The notes: generated from the sequence alone by a model not told the origin. Shown: positions 1-11,581, numbered from the stretch's first letter. The stretch is DNA of 64,000 bases from Perognathus longimembris pacificus (GCF_023159225.1 NC_063166.1:72170575-72234574), one strand, 5' to 3'. Translations and numbers: made by a program.

Positions 1-475
1 ACAAAACCTTTTTGTTTCCATTTCCCGGAGTTCAATTTGATAATGATCATTTTGTATGATCAGGTGCACATAGACATTGTGCCTTTGTGTTCTTCTCCTA
101 AGAATATCCTCCTTTGGTCTCACTGTGTGTGAATGCCTAGAGTCCTGTATAATTTATCATGTCTGGTGTATTTTAGGTCTGGCTTCCACATATGAGAGAA
201 AACATGTGCTATTTGTCTCTCTGAACTTGGCTTACCTCACTTAACATGATTTGTTCTAGGTCCATCCATTACTCTGCAAATGACATTATATTGTTCTTTC
301 TAATTGCTGTGTAAAATTCCATTGTGTATAGGTACCACATTTTTCTGGATCCACTCATCCACTGTAGGACATCTGGGCTGTTTTCAAAACTTGGCTATTG
401 TGAATAGTGCAGCAATGAACATGGGTGCTAGATACCTCTCTGCCATGATAGATTGCCTTATCTTGGTCTGACAAA
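1..475 (-). mobile_element. L1 LINE 3' end, antisense, cut by the window edge
   Basis: Read on the minus strand this carries the familiar end of old mammalian L1 elements: wording for a few-copy 'nothing but a body in the field' such as the reverse complement of ttggctattgtgaatagtgc (393-412) and attccattgtgtataggtacc. No intact reading frame remains. The element continues to the left of position 1, so its full length cannot be judged. Subfamily is not assigned. Confidence 0.8.
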
Positions 476-799
476 CATGGGACCAACTCAGTTAAGCACA
501 AATGAGCACAACCCTTGGACTCAAAGAAAATCACAAATGGTAGTGGTTTGAAGCCACTGAATTGAGAGATGGTTGGCTAGTGATACATTCTTCATCAGCT
601 AGGTGCTTATTTCTGCTGGAGGAGGTTCATTTCATTGCCTGAAGTGGGCACTGGTGAAGAGAACCCATCCCTTCTCCCATAGTGACCTTCACCTACTTGA
701 TGATAATAGTCACACCAGAAAACAATAACCTCCTTCAAGCCAGATTCCTCCCAAGGCAGAAAGCAAGCTTCCTAAAGTATCTGGATCGTAGGATGACTT
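476..799. other. no recognisable feature
   Basis: Unique-looking sequence between the L1 fragment and the first SINE. No gene, long ORF or repeat was recognised. Confidence 0.5.
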
Positions 800-1045
800 A
801 CTGAAAGCATTTTCTTTTTTTTTTTTTTTTTTTTTTGGCCAGTCCTGGGCCTTGGACTCAGGGCCTGAGCACTGTCCCTGGCTTCTTCCCGCTCAAGGCT
901 AGCACTCCGCCACTTGAGCCACAGCGCCGCTTCTGGCCGTTTTCTGTATATGTGGTGCTGGGGAATCGAACCTAGGGCCTCGTGTATCCGAGGCAGGCAC
1001 TCTTGCCACTAGGCTATATCCCCAGCCCCACTGAAAGCATTTTCT
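800..1045 (-). mobile_element. young dimeric ID-like SINE with 16-bp target-site duplication (copy A)
   Basis: Antisense copy: a T-tract (815-836) is the poly(A) tail, then the body runs 837-1029. On the minus strand the body starts with a tRNA-like head (box A and box B like segments of an ID element), followed by a second ID-like half (cgctgtggctcaagtggc). The direct repeat actgaaagcattttct occurs at 800-815 and 1030-1045, so both ends of the insertion are fixed. It is 3 differences from the copy at 3316-3507. Transcription, if any, would use the internal Pol III promoter on the minus strand. Confidence 0.93.
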
Positions 1046-3287
1046 ACTCTCTCATTGCACTTAGACTGAAATTCAGGAGTCTTTTGATTGGCCTGCTCTG
1101 TCTCACCTTCATCTTGAGCCACTCTTGGCTCAGTGCCCTCCTCATGCCAGCTTCCTTTATGTGCTTTGATAGTGTTAAGCTTTTCTTACCTCGATGGCCT
1201 CTTCTCCTTCCATTTTCCCCACTGAGTTACAAATGCTTGCTGACATTCTTAAACGCTGCCTCCTTGGAGCCAGGCATCATCAATGTCTCTCCTTTTTCTT
1301 CCTCTGGCTACACATTTAGGGGGTCTCCCTGTTTGGACTGCCTGCCCTAGTGTCTTGTTATCCCACTTTGAGTGTGATGCTTAGAACTGATCCTACTTCA
1401 CGGGGAGGGAAGTAGAGAAGTTATCTTCAGCAAGGAAGTTATGTCTTTCTGTCTGGAAGAGGTCTACTCCCATGCAAAGGATAGTGCCCACCAGGATGGA
1501 GAGGACCAGTCTATTCATTTATGATAGATTGGCTAGATAGGTGTGATAAATTCTTGTGACACAGACTCTCTGGTTTCCATCAAGTCAGTGACAAAGGCCT
1601 GTAGCTTCCGGTGTCTAAGAGAATGATGTGCATACAGATTGACAGTTCCCACAGGAAGAGTCACTGAGGATTTGTCAAGGGTTGCCCTTGAGCTTTGTCT
1701 GAGAGGTCAGCTTTGAGCTAAGGAGGGTCAGGGGAGGCTATTGTCAATAGCCACAGAGACCAGAGTGTTTGTCAGCAAATTGTGAACCTCTCCCTTCCCA
1801 CCTTACCCCAAAGTGAATAAGTCTTCAGATCACGATTAAATGCAGTGTCTAGAAGTAGACTAGCAAAAGTCAAGTAATAGGAACTCATCATTATGACACA
1901 CGGACTCTAAATAGGCTCATTCTAAGTATCTGTGCTTTCACTAGTTAAGTCCTCAAAGTAACCATTTTTTTTGAAAGAAATCGATTGTTTCCAACTAAAT
2001 ATTCACCACAGTCACCACAAGGGGTTATTGAAAAATAGAAAAATGAAAGCAAAGCAAGAAAAGATACCTATTTGGTGTGGTTTTGATAAGTCTCTACAAG
2101 CATCAGTGGCTAAAAGCTTGGCTCTCATGGTGGCACTATTGGGAGGTGTTGTGGGTTTTCAACTGGCAAGGCCTGTGGGAGGCCCTCAGGTCATGGGTAG
2201 GGGGCACCTCCCCCAAGGTTTCCTGGTTTGAGATGAGTATACTCAGTCACCTGCTCCTCTAAGGATGCACTGCTTCCTAGGGACCCAAATCAGTAGGCTG
2301 CCCAATTTTGGATCTGGATGTCCGAGCTGAGAGCCAAAATTAACCTGTTTTTACTTTTACTTCATAAGTACCTGGGACAGGTATTTTGTTATAGTGACAC
2401 ACCACTGACTAAGATACCGGTCCTACCCAGTATCTGCTAAGTCTTGCTGTCTTGAGAGTGGGTTAGACAGATAATGCATGTTATTAAAATTGTTCCCTGG
2501 ATACTTATACTTACTTAGCAATAAACTCCATATCTGTGAGCTGGCATTGAGGACTAATGAATTATGTCAGGATTTAACATAGTGTAGTTCCTAAGATGAT
2601 TATAATAACACAAAGAAAGTATATTTTAAAACTTAAAATTTAAATATGTGCATTCAACAAAAGTAGCATATTGAACCTGCATTAAACAGGTATTATTAAG
2701 AAAAGAACATAATGAGCATTTAGTTAAAAGTGAATTGACTTATTCACGATGCATTAGTGAGAGAAGTATATCAATAAGGTTAACAGGCTACAAACAAATG
2801 ATCAAAGTTTAGGACTCAGAATAAAAATATTCCAAGATCCATCTACTCAATGATTTCAATACTGCATGTGACTTTTGGTAAAAATGTAGCTTCGTGCTTC
2901 CTTTATTTTTATGTTTCGAGTTTGCTTCTATAAATACTAGTTTTTGAACTGTTACCAGTAGCACAACTCTTTTCTCAACTATCTCAACTCTGAATCTCCC
3001 TTTTTCCTCAAGCTATTTTACCTAGAGATCCACACCCCCAGCACATGCCCCTGAAACCTGAGCTAGGATAGGTAGTCCAGCTACTGCTTCCCTTGGGCAA
3101 AGCAGTAAAGCCAGTCAGCCTTTGTGTAGCTTCACCATTCCAGGTATTTTTCTGTGGTCATATGATCAAGTCTATACTTCATAAGTGGAAACAGAAGAAA
3201 GGTATCGATGGCAGGAAGTGGTGCTCGGGTGCAGGTAGAGCTGGACTAGAAATGCCTCTTCTTCTCTAGCAGCAACTTATCTCCCTT
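1046..3287. other. 2.2 kb without a recognised gene or repeat
   Basis: Read on both strands, this stretch shows only short chance ORFs. The frame at 982-1350 begins inside the preceding SINE and has no coding signature. An AT-rich segment at 2560-2960 holds no clear repeat family. Confidence 0.5.
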
Positions 3288-3518
3288 CCTTCCATTCTTT
3301 TTTTTTTTTTTTTTTGCCAGTCCTGGGCCTTGGACTCAGGGCCGGAGCACCGTCCCTGGCTTCTTCCCGCTCAAGGCTAGCACTCTGCCACTTGAGCCAC
3401 AGCGCCGCTTCTGGCCGTTTTCTGTATATGTGGTGCTGGGGAATCGAACCTAGGGCCTCGTGTATCCGAGGCAGGCACTCTTGCCACTAGGCTATATCCC
3501 CAGCCCCCTTCCATTCTT
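3288..3518 (-). mobile_element. young dimeric ID-like SINE with 12-bp target-site duplication (copy B)
   Basis: Full-length antisense copy, body 3316-3507 after a T-tract. The duplicated target ccttccattctt lies at 3288-3299 and 3507-3518. It shares diagnostic variants with copy A (cctagggcctcgtgtatccg in the tRNA-like head, cttcttcccgctcaagg in the second half) that the other copies in the window lack, so the two belong to one recent subfamily but inserted independently. Confidence 0.93.
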
Positions 3519-4170
3519 AGTCATGTGTTTCTAGCTCCACCATCATCAGTAGTGAGATTTCTTCAATTTCTTTAAACTCAGTATGGTTTCATCTGTCAGT
3601 GAAGATGATCATGGTGGCCAGCTCATTGAGTTGTATGAGGTATGATGAGTTGCATTGAGGTACGATGGCAATGTTCTCTTAGTTAAGAGACCATTATGGT
3701 ATTATCTCCAAAATAATTTTACATACATATAATTTATATAATAAATAATTTACATAAAATACATGAACATGAATTCAACCTCCAGTAAACATTAAGACAT
3801 GTAAAGAATAATTGTCTATAATATGCATTGTCTTGGAATGTGTGTGTGCACACACACAATGTTCTTACTTTCTTAAATCTTTTTTTTTTATAACTACAAC
3901 TGATTGCCTTGTTTATTGGAGAAAAGGACGTAAAATAACAATTTAAAGACGACTGGGACCCCAGGTTGAGAAGAACATCCTCCCTTCCCCATATGTGCCC
4001 ACTTCCCCAAATTAAAAAAATAACCAACTATAAAGGATCAAGTCAAGACTCCTAAACTTTGACTCACAAAACCCGCCCTGTTTTCCTATCATGAATTATC
4101 AGACCATCAGGTTTAAAGGAAGCCAATCCAAGCACTCATAAAGATTCCTACAAAACTCACCCCATTTCCT
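3519..4170. other. no recognised gene; short TG/CA palindrome at 3841-3856
   Basis: AT-rich unique-looking sequence. The only structure is the perfect 16-bp palindrome tgtgtgtgcacacaca, an alternating purine-pyrimidine block that could form a hairpin or Z-DNA. Confidence 0.5.
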
Positions 4171-4174
4171 AAAG

Positions 4175-4295
4175 ATTTTGCATTTCACTGCTTTATCTCA
4201 TTTGAGCAAGAGCATATTCTTGTGAAGTAAGAAGACAAACATTATCATTCCCATTTTACAGATGATTAAACTGAATAAGCTCTGGAACTATCTCC
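4175..4295 (+). mobile_element. MIR SINE fragment
   Basis: Contains the MIR core wording: tatctcatttgagc, then attatcattcccattttac and agatgattaaactga, which follow the MIR consensus order. The flanks fade into unrecognised sequence, as expected of a very old insertion. Confidence 0.75.
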
Positions 4296-4299
4296 TTTG

Positions 4300-5262
4300 G
4301 AAGCAAAGTGAACTCACCATAGGCTAAACACATGGACAAAGCAGAGAAGAAAATGGAGACAGTTGTTTGTCTAGCTGCAGTTCCTTGTGTCTTTCCAGTT
4401 AACTTATGATGCTTCCTTTCACTGTTGCCTGTTCTGCATGGCTAGTGCATCCCTGACCTGGATCTGTCCGTAGTTTTGCACAGGGCAATGACCTTAATGT
4501 ATTTGTAGAATCTCCGTGCTCTACTCTAAAGGCCACCCAGCAAATGCAAATGCAATAAAATGGAAAATGCATTTCAGGTGTAGAGCACAGAAAAGCTGTC
4601 CCAGTAAGAAAAATGACTGCCACGGTGGGACTCAAGCTGTCCAGATACCTGCTGAAAGTCTCTTTGAATTAAAAGCAGAGTGCTTGATAATTTCATGGCT
4701 TTCTCATCAGAAAATGCAATCTTCCAAGAGGTGGAGGAAGAGATTTCAGGTCACTGACTTGCCCTGCTGGATTCTCACCAACAGAAAGGCATTGGTTGAC
4801 TGAATGGATGTGACGGGGGCCTTGGGAGAGGTGACAGAGGGAGAAGTTAAACACTGGGCACAGCCAGACCATAGGAAGATGGGTAGAAAACTGAGTGAAA
4901 TTTCAGCTGGGATTTGTAGGGTGGAGCATCAGGTAGCAGATGATTTGCTTGAACTCTCCCCAAAGGGTAATGCTGCCTGTATGAAGCTTTGCAGGGGGCA
5001 GCCAGAGAAACACATTCAGTGGGCCATAGAATCCTAGATGAACTCTAGCATGATAGAAGCATCTAGAGAGATAGGAAGAGTGACTCTGAAGCAAGAACAA
5101 AACTGAAGGGACACAGGAAACACCAAGATGGCCATAGAGACTAAGCTATCTCAGGGAACCAGGGGTTGAAATAGGCAAGTTACTGAGAGCCATCTTTAGA
5201 AGAGGTAGTGTATCTTTAAAGGAAGAGGCTGGGTTTCTTCTTGAGAGAAAGAGGGGTGAGGG
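4300..5262. other. no recognised gene or repeat
   Basis: Overlapping short ORFs on both strands (about 60-95 codons) share no recognisable domain and have no common reading-frame signal. Nothing else was seen. Confidence 0.45.
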
Positions 5263-5264
5263 GC

Positions 5265-5437
5265 AAAGAATTCTAGCTACTCTGGAGGCTGAGATCTGAG
5301 GATCACAGTTTGAAGTCAGCCCAGGGGGGAAAGTCTGTGGCATTGTGGCTGAAGTAGTAAGAGTGCTAGCTTTAAATACAAAGAGGCTCAGGGACAGCAC
5401 CCAGGCCCTGAGTTCATGCCCTAGGACTGGCAAAAAA
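5265..5437 (+). mobile_element. B1-dID-type SINE, internally deleted
   Basis: Starts part-way through the B1/7SL-like head (ctagctactctggaggctga), continues through the linker with agtctgtgg, then jumps directly into the ID-like half (gcattgtggctgaagtagta) and ends at an A-rich tail. About 50 bp of linker present in fuller copies (for example 46942-47181) is missing here. Confidence 0.8.
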
Positions 5438-5439
5438 AG

Positions 5440-6655
5440 AAAGAGGGGGACAAAAGGTACATAATTTTAAACCTGAAAAAATATGGGAGGTTTATAGGGT
5501 GCATCTCTTAGACCACCTAGAAGGGACCCCACTTCTATGATTGTACTTCCCCTGGTCCCCTTAAGTGCCAAGGAGACACAGGAAGGAAGGCTGTGAGCAC
5601 TGATAATAAAGTTCAGAAGTGTAGATGGAGATAGGGAAGAAAACCAATGTCATCCTACATTTTAAGGGAGGAGGACTGTGGCTTCCAGGAACCAGAGGTG
5701 CGAGTTTGCTATTAAGTCAAAGAGAGATTCTGGGATAGGTGATTGAAAGGTTTGTTGCAAACACATGGAGGAGTACTTCTGAAATGATTGTTACTTGAAT
5801 TCACAAGAAGTTGGTGCTTGTGCCCAGCACGGGAGAAATTCCCCATAATGTGTTCCATAGCTCTTCCTTTTTTTCCCTTCTTCACACATTTCTATTTTTG
5901 AGGAAGAGATGTGAGGACTGGACCCCACTGTAGTTCCAATTAAGAGTAGAGTGGTGAGACTACAGGCAGCCTTCCAACAAGATGGAACCAATCACTTTCC
6001 GAGTCTACCACCTTTGGTTATATACTTACTTAGCTTTGGTGGGGGAAGGTTTACTCAGGATATGGAATCTTGCTCCTTTGGCAAAGTCCTCAGGAAGGGT
6101 TTTCCAGCTAGACCCTAAAGAGGGGTCAGGAGAGCAGCTGGAGCACAAGGAGAAGCTGGAGGCTCCACACCCAGCAATTTCACTGCCACAAATTCTAGCT
6201 GAAGCCATGTTTTAGCCTGGCCTCTCCTGCCCATCTATGATTAAAGTCATGTCTACAGCTCTACAGATTATAAAGAAAGGGAAGGAGAATGTCATCAAGT
6301 CATAATTTCCAGAATCAAAGCTCTTATTTCCCTCCCCCCCCATATTTTTTCCCCTCTCTATTTTGGATTTGGCAGCAAGTTTCCTCAAAAGTAGGCCACA
6401 GTGTCCTTTCCTTCAGTTCATTACAAGTGGGCAAAGAGGGCCTGCACTGGCAGCCAAGGCCTAGATTCTGGATCCTCAGGCAGAGAGAAGGGGGCATTTC
6501 CTGGATGCCCCCGCTCCATCCAGGAGGCAAGCATTTGTCATGGAGGAATTTTGGTTCCTTTCTAAACAAGAGATTATAATGAATGAGGAATTGTTTGCAA
6601 ATGTTTGCATATCTAACCCAATTTTATTTTTAATTATACAGTGCATGTGTGCTGA
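5440..6655. other. no recognised gene or repeat
   Basis: Unique-looking sequence of moderate GC. Several opposing short ORFs (5791-5991, 6026-6215, 6289-6579) have no recognisable domain. Confidence 0.45.
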
Positions 6656-6659
6656 TGCA

Positions 6660-6666
6660 TTGTGTG

Positions 6667-6709
<43 letters not shown>
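6660..6709. repeat. (TG)n microsatellite
   Basis: About 25 dinucleotide units, interrupted once by a cg step near 6673. Confidence 0.97.
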
Positions 6710-6711
<2 letters not shown>

Positions 6712-7114
6712 GAAATTGTTACAGATGTCAAATTGGAAAAGTTGTTTTATTTTGGGGTCTTGAGATTTGAGGATTGCATTGGAACTGTCAACCTCAGCCC
6801 TCTGGTGACAGAGTTCATGAAAGGAGAATGTTGAGAGGGAGGAGGAAAAATGGAAAGTATTTGGTCTAGGTTAAGGCTCGATTGTGAACATTTTTATTAA
6901 AAGCACCATAAACCTGACCTGGCAGTCTGCACATAGGCTTGGCTTCTTGAGAGCAGGCTTCACATCAAGAGAGAGCCTGCCCACAAGATGCCCAAGGAGT
7001 GGAACAAAGAAGTGAAGAAATCAGCCACACCAGGGATTGTAGTGTGGAGAGAATTCCTCCTGATGGGCTGGGACTAGTTGGCTGGATACCATACTTGTTT
7101 AGTAAATATATGTT
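6710..7114. other. no recognised feature
   Basis: Short unique-looking interval between the TG array and the next L1 fragment; nothing seen in it. Confidence 0.45.
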
Positions 7115-7221
7115 TTTAGTGTAGATTGATATACAAAGGAGTTTTATTGTGATATTTCCACACATACATATATAAAATAAATATTGACCAATTTTATCCC
7201 CTGTATTACTCTCATTTTCAT
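7115..7221 (-). mobile_element. L1-like 3' end fragment, antisense
   Basis: The stretch around agttttattgtgatatttcc followed by acacatacatatataa resembles the antisense 3' end of mammalian L1. It runs into the pyrimidine tract that follows. The C/T-rich strand would be the polypurine tract of an L1 3' UTR on the minus strand, later expanded. Confidence 0.5.
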
Positions 7222-7459
7222 TTCCTTTTCTTCTTCCCTCCCTCCCTCGATCCATTCCTTCCTCCCTTCTTTCCTTTCCTTTCCTGTCCTTTCCTTCCCT
7301 TTTCTTTTATTTCCTTTCCTTTCCCCTTTCCTTTCCTTTCCCTTTTTCACTTTCATTTCCCTTTCCCTTTCCCTTTCCCTTTCCCTTTTCCCTTCCCTCC
7401 CCTCCCCTCCCCTCCCCTTCCCTCCCCTCCCCTCCCCTCCCCTCCTTTCCCCTTCCCTC
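7222..7459. repeat. homopyrimidine/homopurine tract of about 240 bp
   Basis: Almost pure C/T on the + strand, with few interruptions (gat near 7249, cctgtcc near 7285, act and cat near 7350). It has sub-blocks of TTTCC, CCCTTT (about 7357-7388) and CCCCT (about 7396-7444). The minus strand therefore has many GGGG runs spaced by one A. ORFs across it (7144-7356 minus, 7184-7627 plus) are low-complexity shadows. Confidence 0.95.
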
Positions 7460-7621
7460 GAGTCCCAAGAGCAGACGGCATGCTTCCAGACTCTTGTGGG
7501 GTCTTCAGTTTTGAGAACTGCTACTCATGGCAATCGCTTATGTTTGGGTGGACACAGAAAGCTTGACCATCCTCATCAGATGTTGTCATCTGTAAGTATC
7601 ACTACAATCTACGTAGCTAAT
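7460..7621. other. unique-looking spacer
   Basis: No repeat or gene was recognised between the pyrimidine tract and the next MIR-like piece. Confidence 0.4.
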
Positions 7622-7690
7622 TGTTGAGTGCTCTGTGCCAGGTTTTGCATGAAGTTCTTTGCCATCCTATTAAGTCCTTAAACAAGGTCT
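7622..7690 (+). mobile_element. possible MIR fragment
   Basis: The order gttgagtgctctgtgccagg, tttgcatgaagttcttt, tattaagtcctta parallels the centre of MIR. The match is short and degraded. Confidence 0.5.
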
Positions 7691-8338
7691 AGAATGATGT
7701 AGAAGGTTTTCAAACAAAAGTGTTTAGTCTCTACCTGCAGTTTCTGATAGGCAGCCTCTAAGACTGTCTTCCCTCATGACACTTGTAGTCTTGTGACATC
7801 TCCTCCCCCTCTGTTATTTGGGAATTCGATCACTAGAGACAGAGAAGCCACATTTTGAGAGGGAAAATTGGGAGTCTTTGTTAGAAAGTCAGCCATTCCC
7901 CCAAACTTGCAGCCTCAAATACACTTAATATTGTTAGAAAACTGAGCTGTAAGGGTAGCAGAGTAAAGAAAGAGTAGAAAAACAATCCTAACAAATCAAA
8001 TCAACTCCAATGAAGAGCTGAAGTGGGATGCTTGGTGACCTGGGGAGATTCAGGAGACATGAGGCGTGGTGCAAAATGGTGACAGACTAAATGCAGTCAT
8101 GGTCATGGGGCAAGGTCACACGGAACCCAAGCTTCTCGTCAGTTCATGGTATAGTAGCCTATTGGCTCAGTAACCTATTGTTCATGTCCCTGCTCCTGCT
8201 TCTAGGAATTCAGCCATGCCCATCACTGGGGGTGGGACTTCACCTTCACCTACAAAGAAGCCAAGATGGTACCAGTTAGACCCAGTATCCTTATTTCAAT
8301 CTATGTATTTCTAAAGAATTAAGTTATAAAGAGTGCTG
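7691..8338. other. no recognised feature
   Basis: Unique-looking DNA with no gene or repeat family recognised. Confidence 0.45.
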
Positions 8339-8339
8339 T

Positions 8340-8398
8340 GGGCCGGGATGTAGCTCAGTGGCAAAGCACTTTTTGATCCCCAGTACTGGAAAAAAAAG
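8340..8398 (+). mobile_element. ID-like SINE monomer
   Basis: A tRNA-like head, gggccgggatgtagctcagt followed by ggcaaagcac and a box-B-like tgatccccagtac, ends in an A-run. The segment between box A and box B is shortened relative to the tRNA-like heads elsewhere. No second half is present, unlike the dimeric copies. Confidence 0.75.
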
Positions 8399-8785
8399 AC
8401 CCCCAAATAAGTGTTGTAGCTTTTGTATCTTGGACACACATTTTCTTGCTCTCTATTAGGTCCTTTTCCCTGGGAGAAATACTTGCCGTGTCATGACTGC
8501 CATGCCTGAGGAGATGCCCTTGTGCCAAGGAGCATGAGGTGACCTCGCAGCCACATACATGAACCCGGCAGCAGATCCCCACCCCATCCCCCAGCCCCAA
8601 CCAGGTGAGTCTTCTTGTGAGACTGCAGCCCCATCTGACAAGTTGATTGCCACCTTGGGAGACACCTGGAGCCAGAGGCAGGCACATGTCTAAATACATT
8701 CCATGTTTCTGGCACAAATGTTGAGATGATAAAGACTTGCTGCTTTAAATAGCTAGGCCTATTCTGTAGCAAGAAATATTTAGTG
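8399..8785. other. no recognised gene
   Basis: GC-rich interval with overlapping minus-strand ORFs (8355-8717, 8456-8665, 8491-8772). None has a recognisable domain, and the first starts 3' of the ID element. Confidence 0.4.
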
Positions 8786-8865
8786 TACCAGATCTAGAAT
8801 GGAACCGGAGAATCTGCATTGCTTGTAGGCTTCCAGGTGATGCTGACAATCCAGGTTTAAGAAGC
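8786..8865 (+). mobile_element. MER5-like hAT (Charlie) fragment
   Basis: gagaatctgcattgcttgta and ttccaggtgatgctgac match the right half of MER5-type non-autonomous hAT elements. The left half and both terminal inverted repeats are not recognisable. Confidence 0.6.
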
Positions 8866-8924
8866 CCTCTCCATCTTCATCTTTATCTCCCTTTCCCTCT
8901 CCAACTTCCTCTTTCTTCTCCACC

Positions 8925-9118
8925 CTTCTCAGTATCGGGATAAAACCCAAGGCCTCAAGCTTACTAGGTAAGTGCTCAATTGTTTGTGCTGTGCTCTTTT
9001 GCTTTTATTTTGTTTATGAGGCAAGGTCTTGCTAGCTTTCCTTGGGCTAACATCAAACCCGCTGTCCTCTATCTTCATCTCCTTTGCAGCTGGGATTTTG
9101 GCATCATCGCAGTTGGTG
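8925..9118 (-). mobile_element. old SINE, antisense (B1-dID type)
   Basis: On the + strand it reads cagtatcgggataaaaccca ... gaggcaaggtcttgctagc ... cagctgggattttggcatca, the reversed order expected of an ID-like tail followed by a B1-like head. It is strongly diverged. Confidence 0.55.
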
Positions 9119-9454
9119 ATGTGATTACTCTATGCGCTGCACACGTGGAGAAGCAGGTTTAGGAGTTCCAAGGCCACACACAAAGGTTGTAGTGCTGGGA
9201 TCCAAATGTAGGCAACCTGCCCCCCAGCGTGCACTCCCATTACTTTGCTCTGCTGCCTCTTCTTTTCATCACAAAGCATGTCTTCTGCCTTCTGAGTTGA
9301 ATGGCATTGGTTTACATTTTATGGCGAAAGTTGTCAGTGAGAGGTTTTGATTTGAAACTTTCCTAGGGATTATAATTCCTCTATGTTGAAAACGCTTCTC
9401 AAATTAAGATTTAATCCTGGAGTGAACCTGGGGAATGTTTTACCTGTTGGTGTA
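9119..9454. other. no recognised feature
   Basis: Unique-looking spacer between two repeats. Confidence 0.4.
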
Positions 9455-9632
9455 ACTGGTTCTCAAAATTTCAATAGGCATCGGTGTTACTTTTAAGACT
9501 TGTGAAAATACAGATTGAAGGAATCTGTCCTGTAATATAGCCTCTTGCTATAGTATGTCTGATGTAGGTCCTGAGAGTGTGCATTTCTGACAATCTCTCA
9601 GTCAAGATTTTGCATCTGGGAGAACCACTGCT
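9455..9632 (+). mobile_element. MER5-like hAT element, both ends present
   Basis: The ends are inverted relative to each other: actggttctca at 9455-9465 and agaaccactg at 9621-9630. Between them is MER5-type wording, including gtgcatttctgacaa in the right half. At about 178 bp it is close to full length for MER5A-like elements, which are non-autonomous and moved by a Charlie hAT transposase. Long inactive in mammals. Confidence 0.75.
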
Positions 9633-11555
9633 CTTGCTGAAGGACCAAGATGCTGACTGTATTTCAGAAGTGCTGTTTGGCTACATCTGCTCAGTTGTCT
9701 GGTACCTACTAAGCCCTGTTGCTCCCGCAAAACCATCTCCCCCCACTCCCCACCCCACACCGACCAATGCCTTTCAACTAGGGGAGAGGCATATGGCAAA
9801 GGAACCATGCATCTGGGCTCTTTCTGCATGTCCTGTGCATTCCAGGGTGAGCTCAGATTCCAGTGTAACTACCGAGGGCAGAGTGTGGCCACAGGCAGCC
9901 AACAGCACTGCTTTGTGGGAGGTGTTGCTGTGTGGGTTAGGTCTTGAGAAACTGACACGGGAATGCTGACAAGCAAACTGCTTGGACATGTCTATCTGGA
10001 TTATCTGTGGCTATAAACAGAGTGAAGATCGGGTGCAGCCTGGCCAGGTAGAGGCAATGAATGAATGTGGGTTGCGCCAAGACCAGCTTCTCTCTTTAAT
10101 AAGAAAGCCAAGTCAAACTGTGGAAGAACCATTTCACATTTTGGATGCCAAGCAACATTTCCTTTGCTTTGGATGCATAGTGTGTTTTTTTCTTCTTTTC
10201 TCCCCTTTTTCTCCATCTCTGATTATCCTCTTTGAAGCTCTGTGGCCAATCCCAGCCTGGCCAAGATAGGTGCCAGGGTGGGTGGCATGTGGTGGTTGGA
10301 GTCTTGGATACACTTGAGTTTGGAATTTGTTCAAGACCTTGGGTGAGGAACCTGACCATCCTTTGCATCTGCAGTGAATGTGGACAAGTGCCACAGCTGG
10401 TGGACTAAACCTAGAGGTGACAACAGAAAATTAATCTTGTTTTTGTGAGTTATCAATTCTTCTAGGAGCTCCACAATGGATACTGAGCTCTGTTTTGGAG
10501 TCATCTTTCCTGAATTTGTAAATCTTACCTTTGGAGGCTCTAAATAGACCCTTGGTCATATGGTTTGAGAGAAGAGACTTTGTGGGAGATTGCATTGTTT
10601 ATTGACATTTCCCTCCCAGTATGGAGCTGAACCTCAGAGGCATATCAGGTGTATTATGAATGACAAATAGGCATTTGTTTTGCCAGTTAAAATGTGAGGG
10701 ATTGTTTGTTACACAGCAGGATCTACAGTGAGCTAACTGGCATAGTGGCTGAGTCAGGCGAAAGAAGAGATTTTTGTGTAATGGGGAGGACACAGAAACC
10801 AAAAAGAAGGCTCTGAGATAGTGAATGCATTTCTTGTTAATAAATTGGCAGAGAGTTTTGTTAGTTATGATATCAGAATACATAATGAGCGTTTGCAAAT
10901 CAATGTAGCTAAGACCAATAAAGCAGTAGGAAAAAGGGCAGGGTTATTGTCCAGGAGTTCATGGAAGAGGTAACAAGAATGGCTATGATCCATGTGAATT
11001 TCTCTAGTAATTAGAGGATTATGAACTAAACAATAGTTGTGAGACTTAATTGGACAATCTGACATGCCAAGTGTCAGTGAAAACAGTCTTTGGGCCAGTA
11101 CTAAGAATGGCTATTAACTCCAACCTTGATCTCACAAGACTAGACTGAGTATCCAATGTTGAAAGCAGGTACACAAAGAGGTGATTGCTAAATCTGAAGA
11201 TCATGGTAGTGCTGGGGGCATCCTCAGGGCAAGTTGATCTGAGGAGGAATCCTGACTCACTAAGCCCCTGGGTGTCAAGGAAAGCTTCACAGAAGAAAGA
11301 CAGGAAAGAGGAAAAGATGATTCTAGAAATAGAAGAGACATAAGCAAAAACAGAGGATTGAAAGGGAATGGATTAGATTAGGGAAAACGGCATGGGATTG
11401 TAGAATGTGCAAAAGGAGATAAACAGCATTAGAGAGAACATCAAATCAGGCTGGAAATTAATTGTCATGTGATGAGGAATTGCTACAAAGTGAACTCAGA
11501 ATGCACAAAAAAATGAGAATCAAATAGCTTGAGTTAGTACTTCCATAATGAGAGA
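9633..11555. other. 1.9 kb without a recognised gene
   Basis: No repeat family was recognised. ORFs up to 130 codons (9577-9969) begin inside the MER5 remnant or overlap on opposite strands, and none shows a domain. Confidence 0.45.
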
Positions 11556-11581
11556 GAGAGAGAGTGTGTGCGTGTGTGTAA
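11550..11581. repeat. short (GA)n(TG)n compound microsatellite
   Basis: Seven or so GA units run directly into TG units. Confidence 0.9.

Noticed and set aside
982..1350. 122-codon ORF at the left side
   Set aside because: Its start lies inside the young SINE and the rest has no recognisable domain.
7144..7627. ORFs on both strands across the pyrimidine tract
   Set aside because: Low-complexity S/P/L/F or K/G/E/R strings produced by the tract itself.
8340..8398. Functional tRNA gene
   Set aside because: It resembles an ID SINE head with an A-run, and the segment between the A and B boxes is shortened; no cloverleaf can be drawn.
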